Assembly (NCBI RefSeq): GCF_047675955.1
Contig: NC_132912.1
Coordinates: 19,256,500 to 19,320,499 of the forward strand
Source of the DNA: Chlorocebus sabaeus
Lineage: Eukaryota; Chordata; Mammalia; Primates; Cercopithecidae
Length of the DNA stretch: 64,000 bases
Reading direction: 5' to 3'
Of the stretch, positions 48,346-58,178 are shown piece by piece (within the stretch, counting starts at the first letter, position 1; every line of letters begins with the position of its first letter). The notes under the pieces were generated by a model that saw only the letters and a list, made by a program, of their open reading frames with translations, searched no databases and had not been told where the DNA came from. The translations under genes and the position numbers were made by a program.

Positions 48346-50018
48346 TTAACAGATGTCTTTCACTTTGCATTTATGTTCTTTCTGGTTCAGATCTTTCTGT
48401 AAGTCACAATGGTAGCTCTAGGTTTTAACTTTTTACAATTACCACTCACATGTTCAGCTTTTGTTTTATTTTGTTTTTTTCACTCAACATGAGCATCTTG
48501 CCTCTGTGGCTAACACCAGGAGTTCAACTGTTCAAAGTTCAACCACGTGATGAGTCAGGACGTATTTCCTCCTATGAATGTTTAAATCCTTGTGTGAGGC
48601 CCAAATTACCAGCTCAGACTTCAGACTTCTCTTTTGTACACTTCATGTTTATTCCTTACCAACAAACCTCAGTAGAATCATCCTAAACCATCGGAGAAGT
48701 TCTAAGACAGTGAATCTGAAATAAGAAAGAATCTGATTCTGGGCTTTTTGTATCCCTCCCTGCTTGAGGTTTTTTTTTTTTTTTGCTTCTACATAAATTC
48801 ATCTTCTTTTATCTCAATGAAGAGCTCAAAAAATGACAGGGATAGACTGTGAGCCAGCCCAGCAAGTATCCCGTAACGCCATTTCTCCAGGGGCAACTGC
48901 TGTAATGATATTTACATAATTAATAGAGGCCATTCAGTTAATTTTTCTCACAGTAACTAAAAGCTGCTGTAGAATCATTAGCTTTTCAACCTATAGCCAT
49001 AGTACAGACAGGCATAATTTTTATTAAATATAAATTTTGTGTCAATGGGCATCCTGTTAGTCCTGTAGCGGCCCCTAGCACAAAGCTGGCTATACACTAA
49101 ACCTTGAGTAAATGCTAATTGCAGTTATTATTGCAAAAATGAGGATTCTGATGATGATAACTGAGAAAGTCAATAATGCTTCAGAAACAGTGAAAAATCC
49201 TGGGATCTCAATTTTTAAAACATACCCAGGCTATTGTATTTCTCCTTTTCTAACTTAGAAATTTTATAATTGTAGACGTGTGTGCTTATATATACACATA
49301 TATATTTATATATTATATACAATTTATGTATAATTCTATGTATAAATTATATGTATAATTTTTCAAAACTGTTCTAGTGAAGCACATATTCAATTAATGA
49401 CTAACTAGGAGACTAATTTAATTGACTATTACATTTATGATCAATCAAGGGGAGTTTTTAAATCTAAGTAGGAATAAAGAATACTAGAAAAGCATATTTG
49501 AATTTTAACAGCATAATTATCTGTTGAAAAATCACTATCTTTGAAGAGTCTTATCTAAGAGAACTACAAAGTCACTGTAATGATTTCTTAAATTTTACTA
49601 CCATTTGAATATTCACTTATTTCTATAGCAATATCTCCCTGGATAGCAGATAATAAGGTTCCCTTTCCAGGTAGCTATGTGAGATAGATATTATACATTA
49701 GCAATAACCTGCTTTCTCCCTATATTTACATAATAATAACTGCTAGATCCAGTTCCCTGGATTGTCTGAAATAAGAATGGAAAGCATTTGCTTCCCAGGT
49801 ATTGAAATGACATCCACACACTTTGAAAACTCTGGACTCTATGTATATTTATGTGTTGTTTGCATATTATTTACTTACAGAGATGGCTTTTAATAATATG
49901 AAGACAAACATCTTTTGCATTTTATTTCTAACTTGTGTTATTTACTATTATTATCTTTAATTTTTGAGCAGTATATAATTTTGCTTTGCCACAGATTTCT
50001 AAACTTTACTTGAGAAAT
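48346..50018 (+). other. Intron, mostly unassigned
   Basis: T-run at 48771-48784; MIR-like tail at 49070-49140 (CACAAAGCTGGCTATACACT AAACC); AT-rich run at 49285-49362. No exon visible. Confidence 0.5.
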
Positions 50019-50019
50019 C

Positions 50020-50306
50020 TTTTTTTTTGAGACGGAGCCTCGCTCTGTCACCCAGGCTGGAGTGCGGTGGAGGATCTCAGCTCACTGCAACCTCCGCCTC
50101 CCGATTCAAAGGATTCTCCTGCTTCAGCCTCCCGAGTAGCTGGGACTACAGATGCTTGCCACCATGCCCAGCTAATTTTTGTATTTTTAGTAGAGATGGG
50201 GTTTCACCATGTTGGCCAGGATGGTCTTGATCTCTTGACTTCGTGATCACTCCGCCTCGGCCACCCAAAGTGTTGGGATTACAGATATGAGCCACTGCGC
50301 CTGACT
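50020..50306 (-). mobile_element. Alu, antisense
   Basis: Short T-tail, GAGACGGAGCCTCGCTCTG, both monomers, end ACTGCGCCTGAC. Flanked by GAGAAATCTT and GATAAATCTT. Confidence 0.94.
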
Positions 50307-50642
50307 GATAAATCTTTAAATACAGTAAAACTTCTTTCATTTCACTTATTTCTAATTGTCTTTATATACTGAAGTATAGCCATCTCTTGCATATTAAGGT
50401 AGATGTGACACTTTTAAAGTATTTATTGTTAGAATATAGATGTATTTATACATTCCCTGTGATTCTGATAAGATTCAGAACTACTTTGTTGGCCAAATTT
50501 GTGCCAGGAAATTTGATAGAAAGCAAATATGGTTTTGAAATTAGACATTTCATAGAAAGCATAAAAAACTTAGAAGGTGTTTGTAATATTATTCCCTCAC
50601 ATTCTTCTCCATGTAGAAGAGGCATTTTCAGGATTCAAAATG

Positions 50643-50740
50643 ATAATTTTATCATTAGGTTAAAATGCTCTTACAATTAGGTTAAATTCCCTATAATTTT
50701 ATTATTACATTAAAATGCCCTTATAATTTTACATTTTGTA
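50643..50740 (+). repeat. Diverged 50-bp tandem duplication
   Basis: ATAATTTTATCATTAGGTTA AAATGCTCTTACAAT (50643) recurs at 50693 as ATAATTTTATTATTACATTA AAATGCCCTTATAAT. Confidence 0.8.
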
Positions 50741-51039
50741 ATCTCATTTAGTGATTTAGTTTATCCTTTTTTCCCTAAACTCATTGTTTACCTCCTAATT
50801 TATTTTACAAGGGTATGTCTATGCAGTTTATTAGTATATTCCTTGATAAAAATAGCCAATGGCTAAGAATTTCAGTGTAATCATCGTCAATGAAAATAAA
50901 GTTCATTTTACATTGGTCTATGTAGTAACAGCTGAATGTTCGTGCCAAGCAAATTCAGATTATACCTTTTTGCTTTACTTTTTTTTTTAAATCTAATGAC
51001 AGTTAACACTTACTGTCAACAGTTGCAGAAAGAATATTA

Positions 51040-51245
51040 GCCTAATATTTGGATTACAGTCCCACTTTATAACTTCCTAAATATTTGACCTTGGTTACAT
51101 TAATAACTCCTCTCAACCTCTCTTCTTCTGTAAAATAACAACAATAATACCTTCCTATATGGCTGTTTGTGAAGGTTAGATAGATATATATTCCACACAG
51201 AGTCTATGATATAAAGTGTTCAATAACTATTAGCTGTACTATTAC
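51040..51245 (+). mobile_element. MIR
   Basis: GTCCCACTTTATAACTTCC, CCTCTTCTTCTGTAAAATAA C, GGCTGTTTGTGAAGGTTAG and AAAGTGTTCAATAACTATTA GC follow MIR order. Confidence 0.7.
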
Positions 51246-51906
51246 ACTACTAACATTATAATTTCCCTTTCTTTTTCTTTCTCTTCTTCCCTTTTTCCTC
51301 TACCTTTTCCAGAATATCTCTGTGGAATTTAACTGATTTCTCTGCATACTTATCTGAAAAATAGTTCAAATTATTCTTTTCTGCACCAATTAGGCAATGC
51401 ATATAACACTTCGTGAAATATTAAGCTCTATAAAAATCTGGGGTACACATTGTATTAAATATAGTGTATCTGGGATTCTTCACATATTAAATTGTTTAGA
51501 AGTAGCAGCTTTTTATGATTTAACATAAAATACCCAGCAGGAACAATGACGCCTCACAGCTGATGTAATAGTAGCAGGGAAACTAACGTGAGTATCGGGA
51601 TGAATTAGGCATACCTTGACAATTCTATAAGCAATCAGACTGAATGATACTGTTTCTCAGAACATTTGGAAAAAATTTGTATTTCTTAAATTGAGAATTC
51701 TGTCTTCTCAGTCTCCAGTATGGAAAGGGTAGCTCCATTTTTGCAAATGCAAAAATATGTTTTTTATTTTCTGAAATGTGTCCCTCATTGCCCTTCATGT
51801 CGTAGAGAAGTATAATAAGGTGATTTCCATTTGAGCTCTGCCTTTTCAAGGCGTGGGAGCAGTTTGGAGAGAGAGTTAACATAAGAGCCACATTTTTGTT
51901 CTTCAG

Positions 51907-52059
51907 TTTCCAAGTGTGATTTTGAAGCAAACAGCTGTGGTTGGTTTGAAGCAATTAGTGGTGACCATTTTGACTGGATGTGGAGCTCTCGGAATGAACT
52001 TTCTTCTGATTTTGAGCACCAGGCTCCACCTCGGGATCATAGTCTCAACACATCTCAAG
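51907..52059 (+). CDS. MALRD1: MALRD1 exon 4 of window (start of MAM domain B)
   Basis: A 153-bp exon, phase 1 at both ends, acceptor TTGTTCTTCAG, donor CAAG/GTAAGA. After the split codon it reads SKCDFEANSCGWFEAISGDH and then FDWMWSSRNEL. C-x-FE-x-x-x-C-x-W followed by D-F-D-W is the signature of the start of a MAM domain with its first two cysteines. LNTSQ near the end holds an N-glycosylation sequon (NTS). It follows the longest intron seen here and opens a compact cluster of three exons within 1.5 kb. The computed open frame overlapping this stretch is in a different frame and is a shadow. Confidence 0.93.
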
Positions 52060-52485
52060 GTAAGAAGCAAACAGGGATTCTCTAACCACTGCTATTTACT
52101 GTTTAGTTAGACCTCAGAAGAGAAAGGGAAGCTGGTACAGTTCTGTGACAACTACAGCGAACAGTTGGATAGTTGATTATTGTCAGTTACAGTTATGCTG
52201 TCTGCATGGACTGATTCCCTTATGGGTGGTACAGATGGCATATAGATATACTTTTGACTGAACTAGCTGAGGTTACCAATTGTCTTTGGTTATCATTTAA
52301 CATGAGATGTAGATAGTGGTTCAACATTTATCAGAGCAAATTTGACCAAGAGTCACTGATTGATTTTTATTGTATAATTTTAATTTCAGTTGGACAATGA
52401 TCTTGCTCAGTGTAGGGTTAAGGGACAGATGTCTCATTTTTGAATCCAATAGGTTAATGAAGGCTTTGTTTTTATATCTCAACAG

Positions 52486-52591
52486 GGCATTTTATGTTCA
52501 TTCTGAAGAAAGGCAGTAGCTTGTGGCAAATTGCTAAGCTTCAGAGCCCAACTTTTAGCCAGACAGGACCTGGATGCATACTTTCCTTCTG
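52486..52591 (+). CDS. MALRD1: MALRD1 exon 5 of window (MAM domain B, middle)
   Basis: A 106-bp exon, phase 1 in and phase 2 out, acceptor TATCTCAACAG, donor TCTG/GTAAAT. It reads GHFMFILKKGSSLWQIAKLQ, then SPTFSQTGPGCILSFW, with the last W codon split between exons 5 and 6. GHFMFI is the counterpart of the GHYLYI motif in exon 7 and of FIYLE in exon 1. GCILSFW carries the third MAM cysteine followed by the aromatic strand. It is too short to show as a free reading frame; support is the exact phase fit on both sides plus MAM pattern. Confidence 0.92.
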
Positions 52592-53062
52592 GTAAATATT
52601 AAACAAAATGGTCAGTTACCCTAGTGGTCAAGTGTTTGCAGGCATACCTCTGCACTTATTCATTTCTGTGGTTTACTGCTGGTTTTACTCTAAAAATGGC
52701 TGTTGCATTAAATTCATATGATTTTCATTTTACCTAGGAGTGTGTTCTCAGTATATGTTGTTTTCTTTCTTAAGATGAAAGGGGCTTTTTCCCTCCAACC
52801 ATGGATTATAATTTAATTAAGAGTGCTTCCTCTTGTTCAGTACTGAGCTCCTTGAGACAAGTTCCCAGGGTTGTGAGAACCACAGAGTGTGTGCCTCAGC
52901 AGATAAGCTCTTGCAAAGGGACAGCCACAGTTATTGCATGAAAGTAAAATGTCTTAGGATAACTCATTAAAATTGACTGTTGACCAAGTGGAAAAGTCTA
53001 AAGGTTAAATATGTAGTCTATTCTATAAATCACTTCCATTTCTTATATTTACTCTTTTTTAG

Positions 53063-53430
53063 GTTCTATAACTATGGCCTGTCAGTGGGAGCAGCTGAGC
53101 TGCAGCTACATATGGAAGAATCTCATGACTCAACCGTGCTTTGGAGAGTATTATACAGTCAGGGCGAACGGTGGTCAGAGGCAACCATTCAGCTAGGGCG
53201 CCTTTCTCAGCCCTTCCATTTGTCACTAGATAAAGTCAGTCTGGGCATTTATGATGGGGTTTCAGCTATTGATGACATCCGATTTGAAAATTGTTCTCTA
53301 CCCCTTCCTGCTGAGAGCTGTGAAGGGCTGGATCATTTCTGGTGTCGCCACACCAGGGCTTGCATAGAAAAGCTTCGGCTATGTGACCTGGTGGATGACT
53401 GTGGTGATCGTACTGATGAAGTCAACTGCA
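53063..53430 (+). CDS. MALRD1: MALRD1 exon 6 of window (end of MAM B plus LDLa module)
   Basis: A 368-bp exon, acceptor ACTCTTTTTTAG, donor TGCA/GTAAGT, phase 2 in and phase 1 out. It completes MAM domain B: FYNYGLSVGAAELQLHM, a VLWRVLYSQGERWSEA strand, then SLGIYDGVSAIDDIRFENC with the fourth cysteine and an NCS sequon. It then encodes an entire LDL-receptor class A module of about 37 residues with six cysteines (CEGLDHFWC, RACIE, LRLCDLVDDC, RTDEVNC). The acidic DDC-x-D-x-x-DE cluster is the calcium-binding part of LDLa repeats. The open frame continues past the donor to 53564, but the residues after NCS are intronic and lose domain similarity. Exons 4-6 form a phase 1-1 cassette of one MAM-LDLa unit. 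Confidence 0.96.
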
Positions 53431-53574
53431 GTAAGTTCTTTTTGTTGAGGGATTCTCTTTCTCATTTTGAAAGTGTCAACCTTGATGAATTCACTTTTAT
53501 CTTGTCAGTCAAACCGATAAGAGTAAGCATAGCTCCAAAACTGATGAATGGTATGTGTGGTTAGTTAGTCAAGC

Positions 53575-54010
53575 CATCAGTATTTATTAAGTGAATTTAT
53601 TAGATACTAGATACCAAATACTAGACATACAATGATAAACACAGCTACAGAGTCCCTGCCCTCATGGAGCTTACAATCTTATTGAAAGACAAATATCTAA
53701 ATATTTAATAAACAAAAATGGTAGCTTTGATAGGAACTATGAAGAAGAGTGCTGTGACTTTACATAATAATGGCACTGGACGTTCTAGACATTAGGACTT
53801 AGATCAGATCTAAAAAAAAAATCACAAGTCAAAGCATGTAACTAAAAGCCCTGAGATGTGGCTGCAAGGCAGATGGAAAATAGCCAGTGTGGCTGGAGCA
53901 AGGAGATGAAGGGGAAAGAGGGCCCAAAATATAATAAGGATGAAGGTGTGGGGAAGGCCAGATTCACAGGCCTTTGTAGTACATAGGAGTACAATTTGAA
54001 CCTAGCTCCA
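53575..54010 (-). mobile_element. L2-like element, antisense
   Basis: ATACAATGATAAACACAGCT ACAGAGTCCCTGCCCTCATG GAGCTTACAATCT, then GCCAGTGTGGCTGGAGCAAG G and CAGGCCTTTGTAGTAC, the complement of L2 landmarks in order. Begins only about 145 bp after exon 6. Confidence 0.6.
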
Positions 54011-54186
54011 TTATTGCCCACTGCACTTAGTGGTGCAGTGCAGAAAATAAGTTCCAAGTTAATAGGATTTTTTTTTTTTTTATTACAAAACCTTGTCAAG
54101 AAAAAGAAAAGTTTGCATCTTTCCTTGGACTCAAGATTCCTCATCCAGAAATAGCAATGATTTTAAAAATGGAAGATACTTGAATA

Positions 54187-54302
54187 TTATATTTATTTTA
54201 TAAATTACTTATATTTTATATATGAAAAATTTATAAATTATGCAATTTATTTTATTAAATTTATTTTATAAGCAAATTATTTATTTTATGTATTAAATTT
54301 AT
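54187..54302 (+). repeat. AT-rich low-complexity stretch
   Basis: TTATTTTATAAATTA-type units repeated; nearly pure A/T for over 100 bp. Confidence 0.85.
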
Positions 54303-54756
54303 GTTCATGAAGTAGGGATGCTAATTGCAAACCAAAGTAGAAACATAAAATGCATACTACATCATAGAAAACATTAAGAAATTTCCATATAAATCATTGT
54401 AGAGAGTTTTGCATCTATATAATCTTCGGTACACATATTATCAAAGGCATATCAAAGTCAGGCCTATTAAATTCAGCATTACCATGCATCTCATGAAATT
54501 TACACACCAATATTTGAGTGGATATAATTAAAATTGGTAATTTTGACAATGACTATCATATGAAGTGTAACTTTTCCTAAGGCCAATTTATTTTTGCAAA
54601 TTTAGAAAGCCTTTTCATCTTTTCAAGCTCTCTAAATCCTACTCATTAAAAAATGTTGATGTGCTGCTAAAAATAAGCAAATTACCCCTCAAGCTTCCCT
54701 ATATTCGCTTAGTAGGATGTGATAATGGGAATACAACTATAGTATAAAAATACTTC

Positions 54757-55060
54757 TTCTTTTTTTTTTTTTTTTTTTTTTGAGACGGAGTCTCGCTCTG
54801 TCGCCCAGGCTGGAGTGCAGTGGCCGGATCTCAGCTCACTGCAAGCTCCGCCTCCCGGGTTCATGCCATTCTCCTGCCTCAGCCTCCCGAGTAGCTGGGA
54901 CTACAGGCGCCGCCACCTCGCCCGGCTAGTTTTTTGTATTGTTAGTAGAGACGGGGTTTCACCGTGTTAGCCAGGATGGTCTCGATCTCCTGACCTCGTG
55001 ATCCGCCCGTCTCGGCCTCCCAAAGTGCTGGGATTACAGGCTTGAGCCACCGCGCCCGGC
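54757..55060 (-). mobile_element. Young Alu of Old World monkey type, antisense
   Basis: Long T-tail; antisense forms CAGTGGCCGGATCTCAGCTC, CACCTCGCCCGGCTAG and GGCTTGAGCCACCGCGCCCG are the same variants as in the 22047 copy. Near-consensus otherwise. A target duplication is not obvious. Confidence 0.92.
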
Positions 55061-55840
55061 TGATTATGGATTAGTGAAAGAATGTCAGTTTCTCACACGG
55101 CTTTCCATCAAGGCATTTTACTTCATTACACAGTATACATTAGAGATCCACAAATCCATGTTGGATTTCCTGAAATATATTGAGAGATGCGGTCTTTTAC
55201 GGAAAGGTGGAGCTAGGCATATTCCCTTTGGAAATGAAGTTTGAGTGTGCAGTCAGCACCAAGACAGACAATAGAAAAATGTGTTTGCTTTAGCGTCAGT
55301 TTTATGTCAGAAACGCAGCAACTTGCCATTCACCTTCTGCCCTACAGCCGAAGACTGACATCTGGAGGGTACACTGTGTCTCCCCAGTTCACATCACAGC
55401 TGGGCTTGATTAGCCACAAGTGAGGAAATATCAAAAGAAAGCTCGTCTCCCACTTGACATTTACTCACTTGGTTCCCTTCATTAGGTCTAAGCTCCTCTT
55501 CTGTGATTTTCCAAGACAGATGATTTGTTCTCGCCTGGCTGCATTTATTCGCATACCCTTTTATTTATTGTTTCAGAGTATTTGTTCACTTTTGGCACCA
55601 AGTGCCATTACTAAGATGAATAGTTAAAGGATGGTTGACATTTATTAAAACAAAAAACTACCATGTAAATGAAGCTAAAATTTAGAACTACTTGTTAATT
55701 CTAAAACCTGTCCCCTTCTCCCAAAGACTGTCAAATGCCCATTTTATACCATTTAGTCAATACAGTGAGTATCATTTGAAAAATGGACACATTCCTATAT
55801 TACCCTAGAAATTTAGATAAGAGTTTTCAATTATTGACTA

Positions 55841-56654
55841 CAGTAGACTTCCCCCTTACCTGTGGGCTTCCAAGATCACCAGTGGATTCCTGAAACAGAA
55901 TAGTAACTAGTCCTATAGATACTATGTTTTGTTCCTATGCATGCATACTTATGATAAAGTTTTTTGTTTGTTTGTTGTGTGTGTGTGTGTGTGTGTGTGT
56001 TTTTTTTTTTTTAGACAAAGTCTCCCTCTGTTGCTCAGGCTGGAGTACAGTGGCAGAATCTCTGCTCACTGCAACCTCTGCCTCCCGGGTTCAAGCGATT
56101 CTCCTGCCTCAGCCTCCTGAGTAGCTGGGATTGCAGGTGCCTGTCACCACTCCCAGCTAATTTTTTTTTTGTATTTTTAGTAGAGATGGGATTTTACCAT
56201 GTTGGCCAGGCTGATCTTGAACTCCTGACCTCAAGTGATCCACTCACCTTGGCCTCTCAAAGTTCTAGGATTACAGAAGCGAGCCACTGCGCCCAGCCTG
56301 ATAATGTTTAATTTATAAATTAGGCATTAAGAGATTAACAACAACTAATAATAAAATAGAACAATTATAACAATATGCCTGTGCTATAACTCTTGCACTT
56401 TGGTGCCATTATTAAGTAAAATAAGGGTGACATTTAAACACAGGCACTGTGATCCTGTTACAGTCGATCTAATAACTGAGATAACTATTGTTTGTGATGG
56501 TACAAGATTTCATCAGGCTGCTCAGAATGACCTACAACTCAAAATGTATGAATTGCTTATTTCAGGAATTCTCCATTTCACATTTTTTGACCACAGTTGG
56601 TTGTGGGTTACTGTAACTGCTAACAGCAAAACATCAGATAAGGCAGGACTCCTG
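55841..56654 (+). mobile_element. MER2/Tigger-type DNA transposon relic
   Basis: Bounded by TA on both sides (55839-55840, 56655-56656), as expected for TA-targeting elements. The left end CAGTAGACTTCCCCCTTACC TGTGGG and right end GATAAGGCAGGACTCCTG are inverted counterparts. TATACTATGTTTTG-like and AACTAATAATAAAATAGAAC AATTATAACAATA are MER2 landmarks. It is split by an Alu. No transposase frame remains. Confidence 0.88.
55961..56298 (-). mobile_element. Alu in MER2, antisense, with (GT)n tail
   Basis: The tail has turned into TTTGTTTG plus about 13 GT units (55975-56000). Then GACAAAGTCTCCCTCTGTTG to GCGCCCAGCC. Flanked by TGATAAAGTTT and TGATAATGTTT. Confidence 0.93.
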
Positions 56655-56859
56655 TAAGATTCTTCCTAAATCTGAATTGGTCTAGGGACTGAAGGAAGCT
56701 GAAGTTTAAAAGCTGCAACTCAAAGGAGCTACAATCCAGTGAGAAGAAAAGACCCAAACTGATGAATCACAGCAAAAAAATGGCAAGGCACATACCTAAC
56801 ATGAGGGCAAACAGAGGTAGAGGAAGAGGTGGGGTGTTTAGAATACATGGGGAAGATGG

Positions 56860-57080
56860 TGCAGGGTATGGGGAAGAGTCATAGGGACCAGGCAGTCATT
56901 TTAATTTGGGGAAAGTGGAGTTTGAAAGACAGAGGAGTTTTTATTTAAAGTTTGGATTCTATGAGCATGGATGAAAGAATTTGGATTCAAGAAGGAAGTG
57001 GTAATACTGTCATTGAAGTTTGTTACCTTGGCACTGATGTGTAGGGACACCAGGATCTAGGATGGGATGGAATCAAAGAT
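56860..57080 (-). mobile_element. Possible L2 fragment, antisense
   Basis: G/A-rich text such as GATGAAAGAATTTGGATTC and CATTGAAGTTTGTTACC has the look of complement L2, but individual landmarks are weak. Confidence 0.3.
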
Positions 57081-57109
57081 GAGAGATTTGGGAATGAGGT
57101 CAAGAAAAC

Positions 57110-57430
57110 ATCTGTATCACGGTGCTTGTTAAAAATGTGGATTTCTGGGCTTCACCCTATATCTAACAAGCTAGTATCTGTTTCAGTGTTTTACTATGAA
57201 GTAAGCAATTTTACCATGAGCCCCAGGTGATTCTTAACATATGATTGTTCTCAGCTCTGCCTGTTAGAATCACCAAGGGAGTTTAGAAAAAATCCTGATG
57301 CATGGCTTTACCACTAGGAGCAATTAAATCAACACCTCTGGAGATGAATTCTGGGCTTTAGTGTTTGTTTTTTTTTTAATGTTCCCTGGCAATTGGAACA
57401 TTCATTTGAGGTTGAAATCTACTGAGCCAG
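57110..57430 (+). mobile_element. Two MER5A-type hAT fragments in a row
   Basis: 57110-57240 has GTGCTTGTTAAAAATGTGGA TTTCTGGGCTTCACCC and GAGCCCCAGGTGATTCTTA. 57248-57430 has CTCAGCTCTGCCTGTTAGAA TCACC, GGAGCAATTAAATCAACACC TC and a closing stretch near TTTGAGGTTGAAATCTACTG. Both are typical MER5A sequence. They end about 330 bp before exon 7. Confidence 0.7.
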
Positions 57431-57765
57431 AAGTTTCTCACAGTGAGCCAGGCATGGGGTCTTGATCATTTTCCTGGAGTTATGGTCATAGAAACGGAGA
57501 AGATATGTGCATAAAAAATGTTTGGAAAAAAATGTCCAAAGCAATTCCATCTTTAGTTCATAAAATATTATTAATTGATATATCACTTAGAAACACAAAC
57601 TTTTTTTTTAAAAAAATCTTTGGTGTTGGATTTTTAAAAATAAAGTGGCTTACCCTGGCATGAGCAAAGTATCAACTAGCATTCTTTAAATATTAATAAA
57701 TAGAATGTGGTTGCATGTATTTTTGTCCCTAATTATCTTTTGCTTTTTTTAAATGTGGATTTCAG

Positions 57766-58178
57766 CACCTGAGCTGCAGTGTAACTTTGAAAATGGAATC
57801 TGTAACTGGGAACAAGATACAAAAGATGACTTTGATTGGACCAGGAGCCAGGGTCCAACTCCAACACTTAACACAGGGCCAATGAAAGATAACACTCTGG
57901 GCACAGCTAAAGGACACTATCTCTACATAGAATCTTCAGAGCCACAGGCTTTTCAAGACAGTGCTGCCTTACTCAGCCCAATCCTTAATGCCACTGATAC
58001 AAAAGGCTGCACCTTCCGCTTCTATTACCACATGTTTGGAAAGCAGATTTATAGGTTGGCAATCTACCAACGAATCTGGAGAGACTCAAGGGGACAGCTG
58101 CTGTGGCAGATATTTGGGAATCAAGGCAACAGATGGATTAGGAAACACCTCAACATTTCCAGCAGGCAGCCCTTTCAG
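57766..58178 (+). CDS. MALRD1: MALRD1 exon 7 of window (start and middle of MAM domain C)
   Basis: A 413-bp exon, acceptor GTGGATTTCAG, donor TTTCAG/GTATGG, phase 1 in and phase 0 out. It starts a third MAM domain: PELQCNFENGICNWEQD gives the first two cysteines, then DDFDWTR, GHYLYIESSEPQ, and GCTFRFYYHMFGKQIYRLAI with the third cysteine, ending SSRQPFQ. The ending corresponds to the PFQ end of exon 2, so the final MAM strands (as in exon 3) should lie in an exon beyond 58178. I searched to 64000 by eye and did not find it. Sequons: NAT and NIS. Unlike domain A, this MAM is not split before its third cysteine, so exon-intron structure differs between repeats. Confidence 0.95.

Larger units (their letters stand above)
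5207..58178 (+). other. MALRD1: MALRD1 gene, internal part (7 exons seen)
   Basis: Seven exons with AG/GT borders join into one open frame: 98, 174, 121, 153, 106, 368 and 413 bp. The phases fit at every junction (1-0, 0-0, 0-1, 1-1, 1-2, 2-1, 1-0). The product alternates MAM domains with an LDLa module, the architecture of MALRD1/DIET1. The family protein is large (about 2,000 residues, many MAM and LDLa repeats), so this window carries under a quarter of it. The start codon, promoter and 3' end are not here. Introns range from 426 bp (52060-52485) to about 26.8 kb (25092-51906). The gene assignment rests on recognising the domain order and sequence without a database search; a MALRD1 paralogue or pseudogene is unlikely because introns and frame are intact. 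Confidence 0.88.

Noticed and set aside
51916..52110. 64-codon plus-strand frame over exon 4
   Set aside because: It is a different frame from the MAM-coding frame, which has CDFEANSCGWFE and fits the neighbours' phases.
52980..53564. Treating the 194-codon frame as one intact gene
   Set aside because: Only 53063-53430 is exon. The first residues are intron before an AG, and the tail after NCS is intron after a consensus GT.
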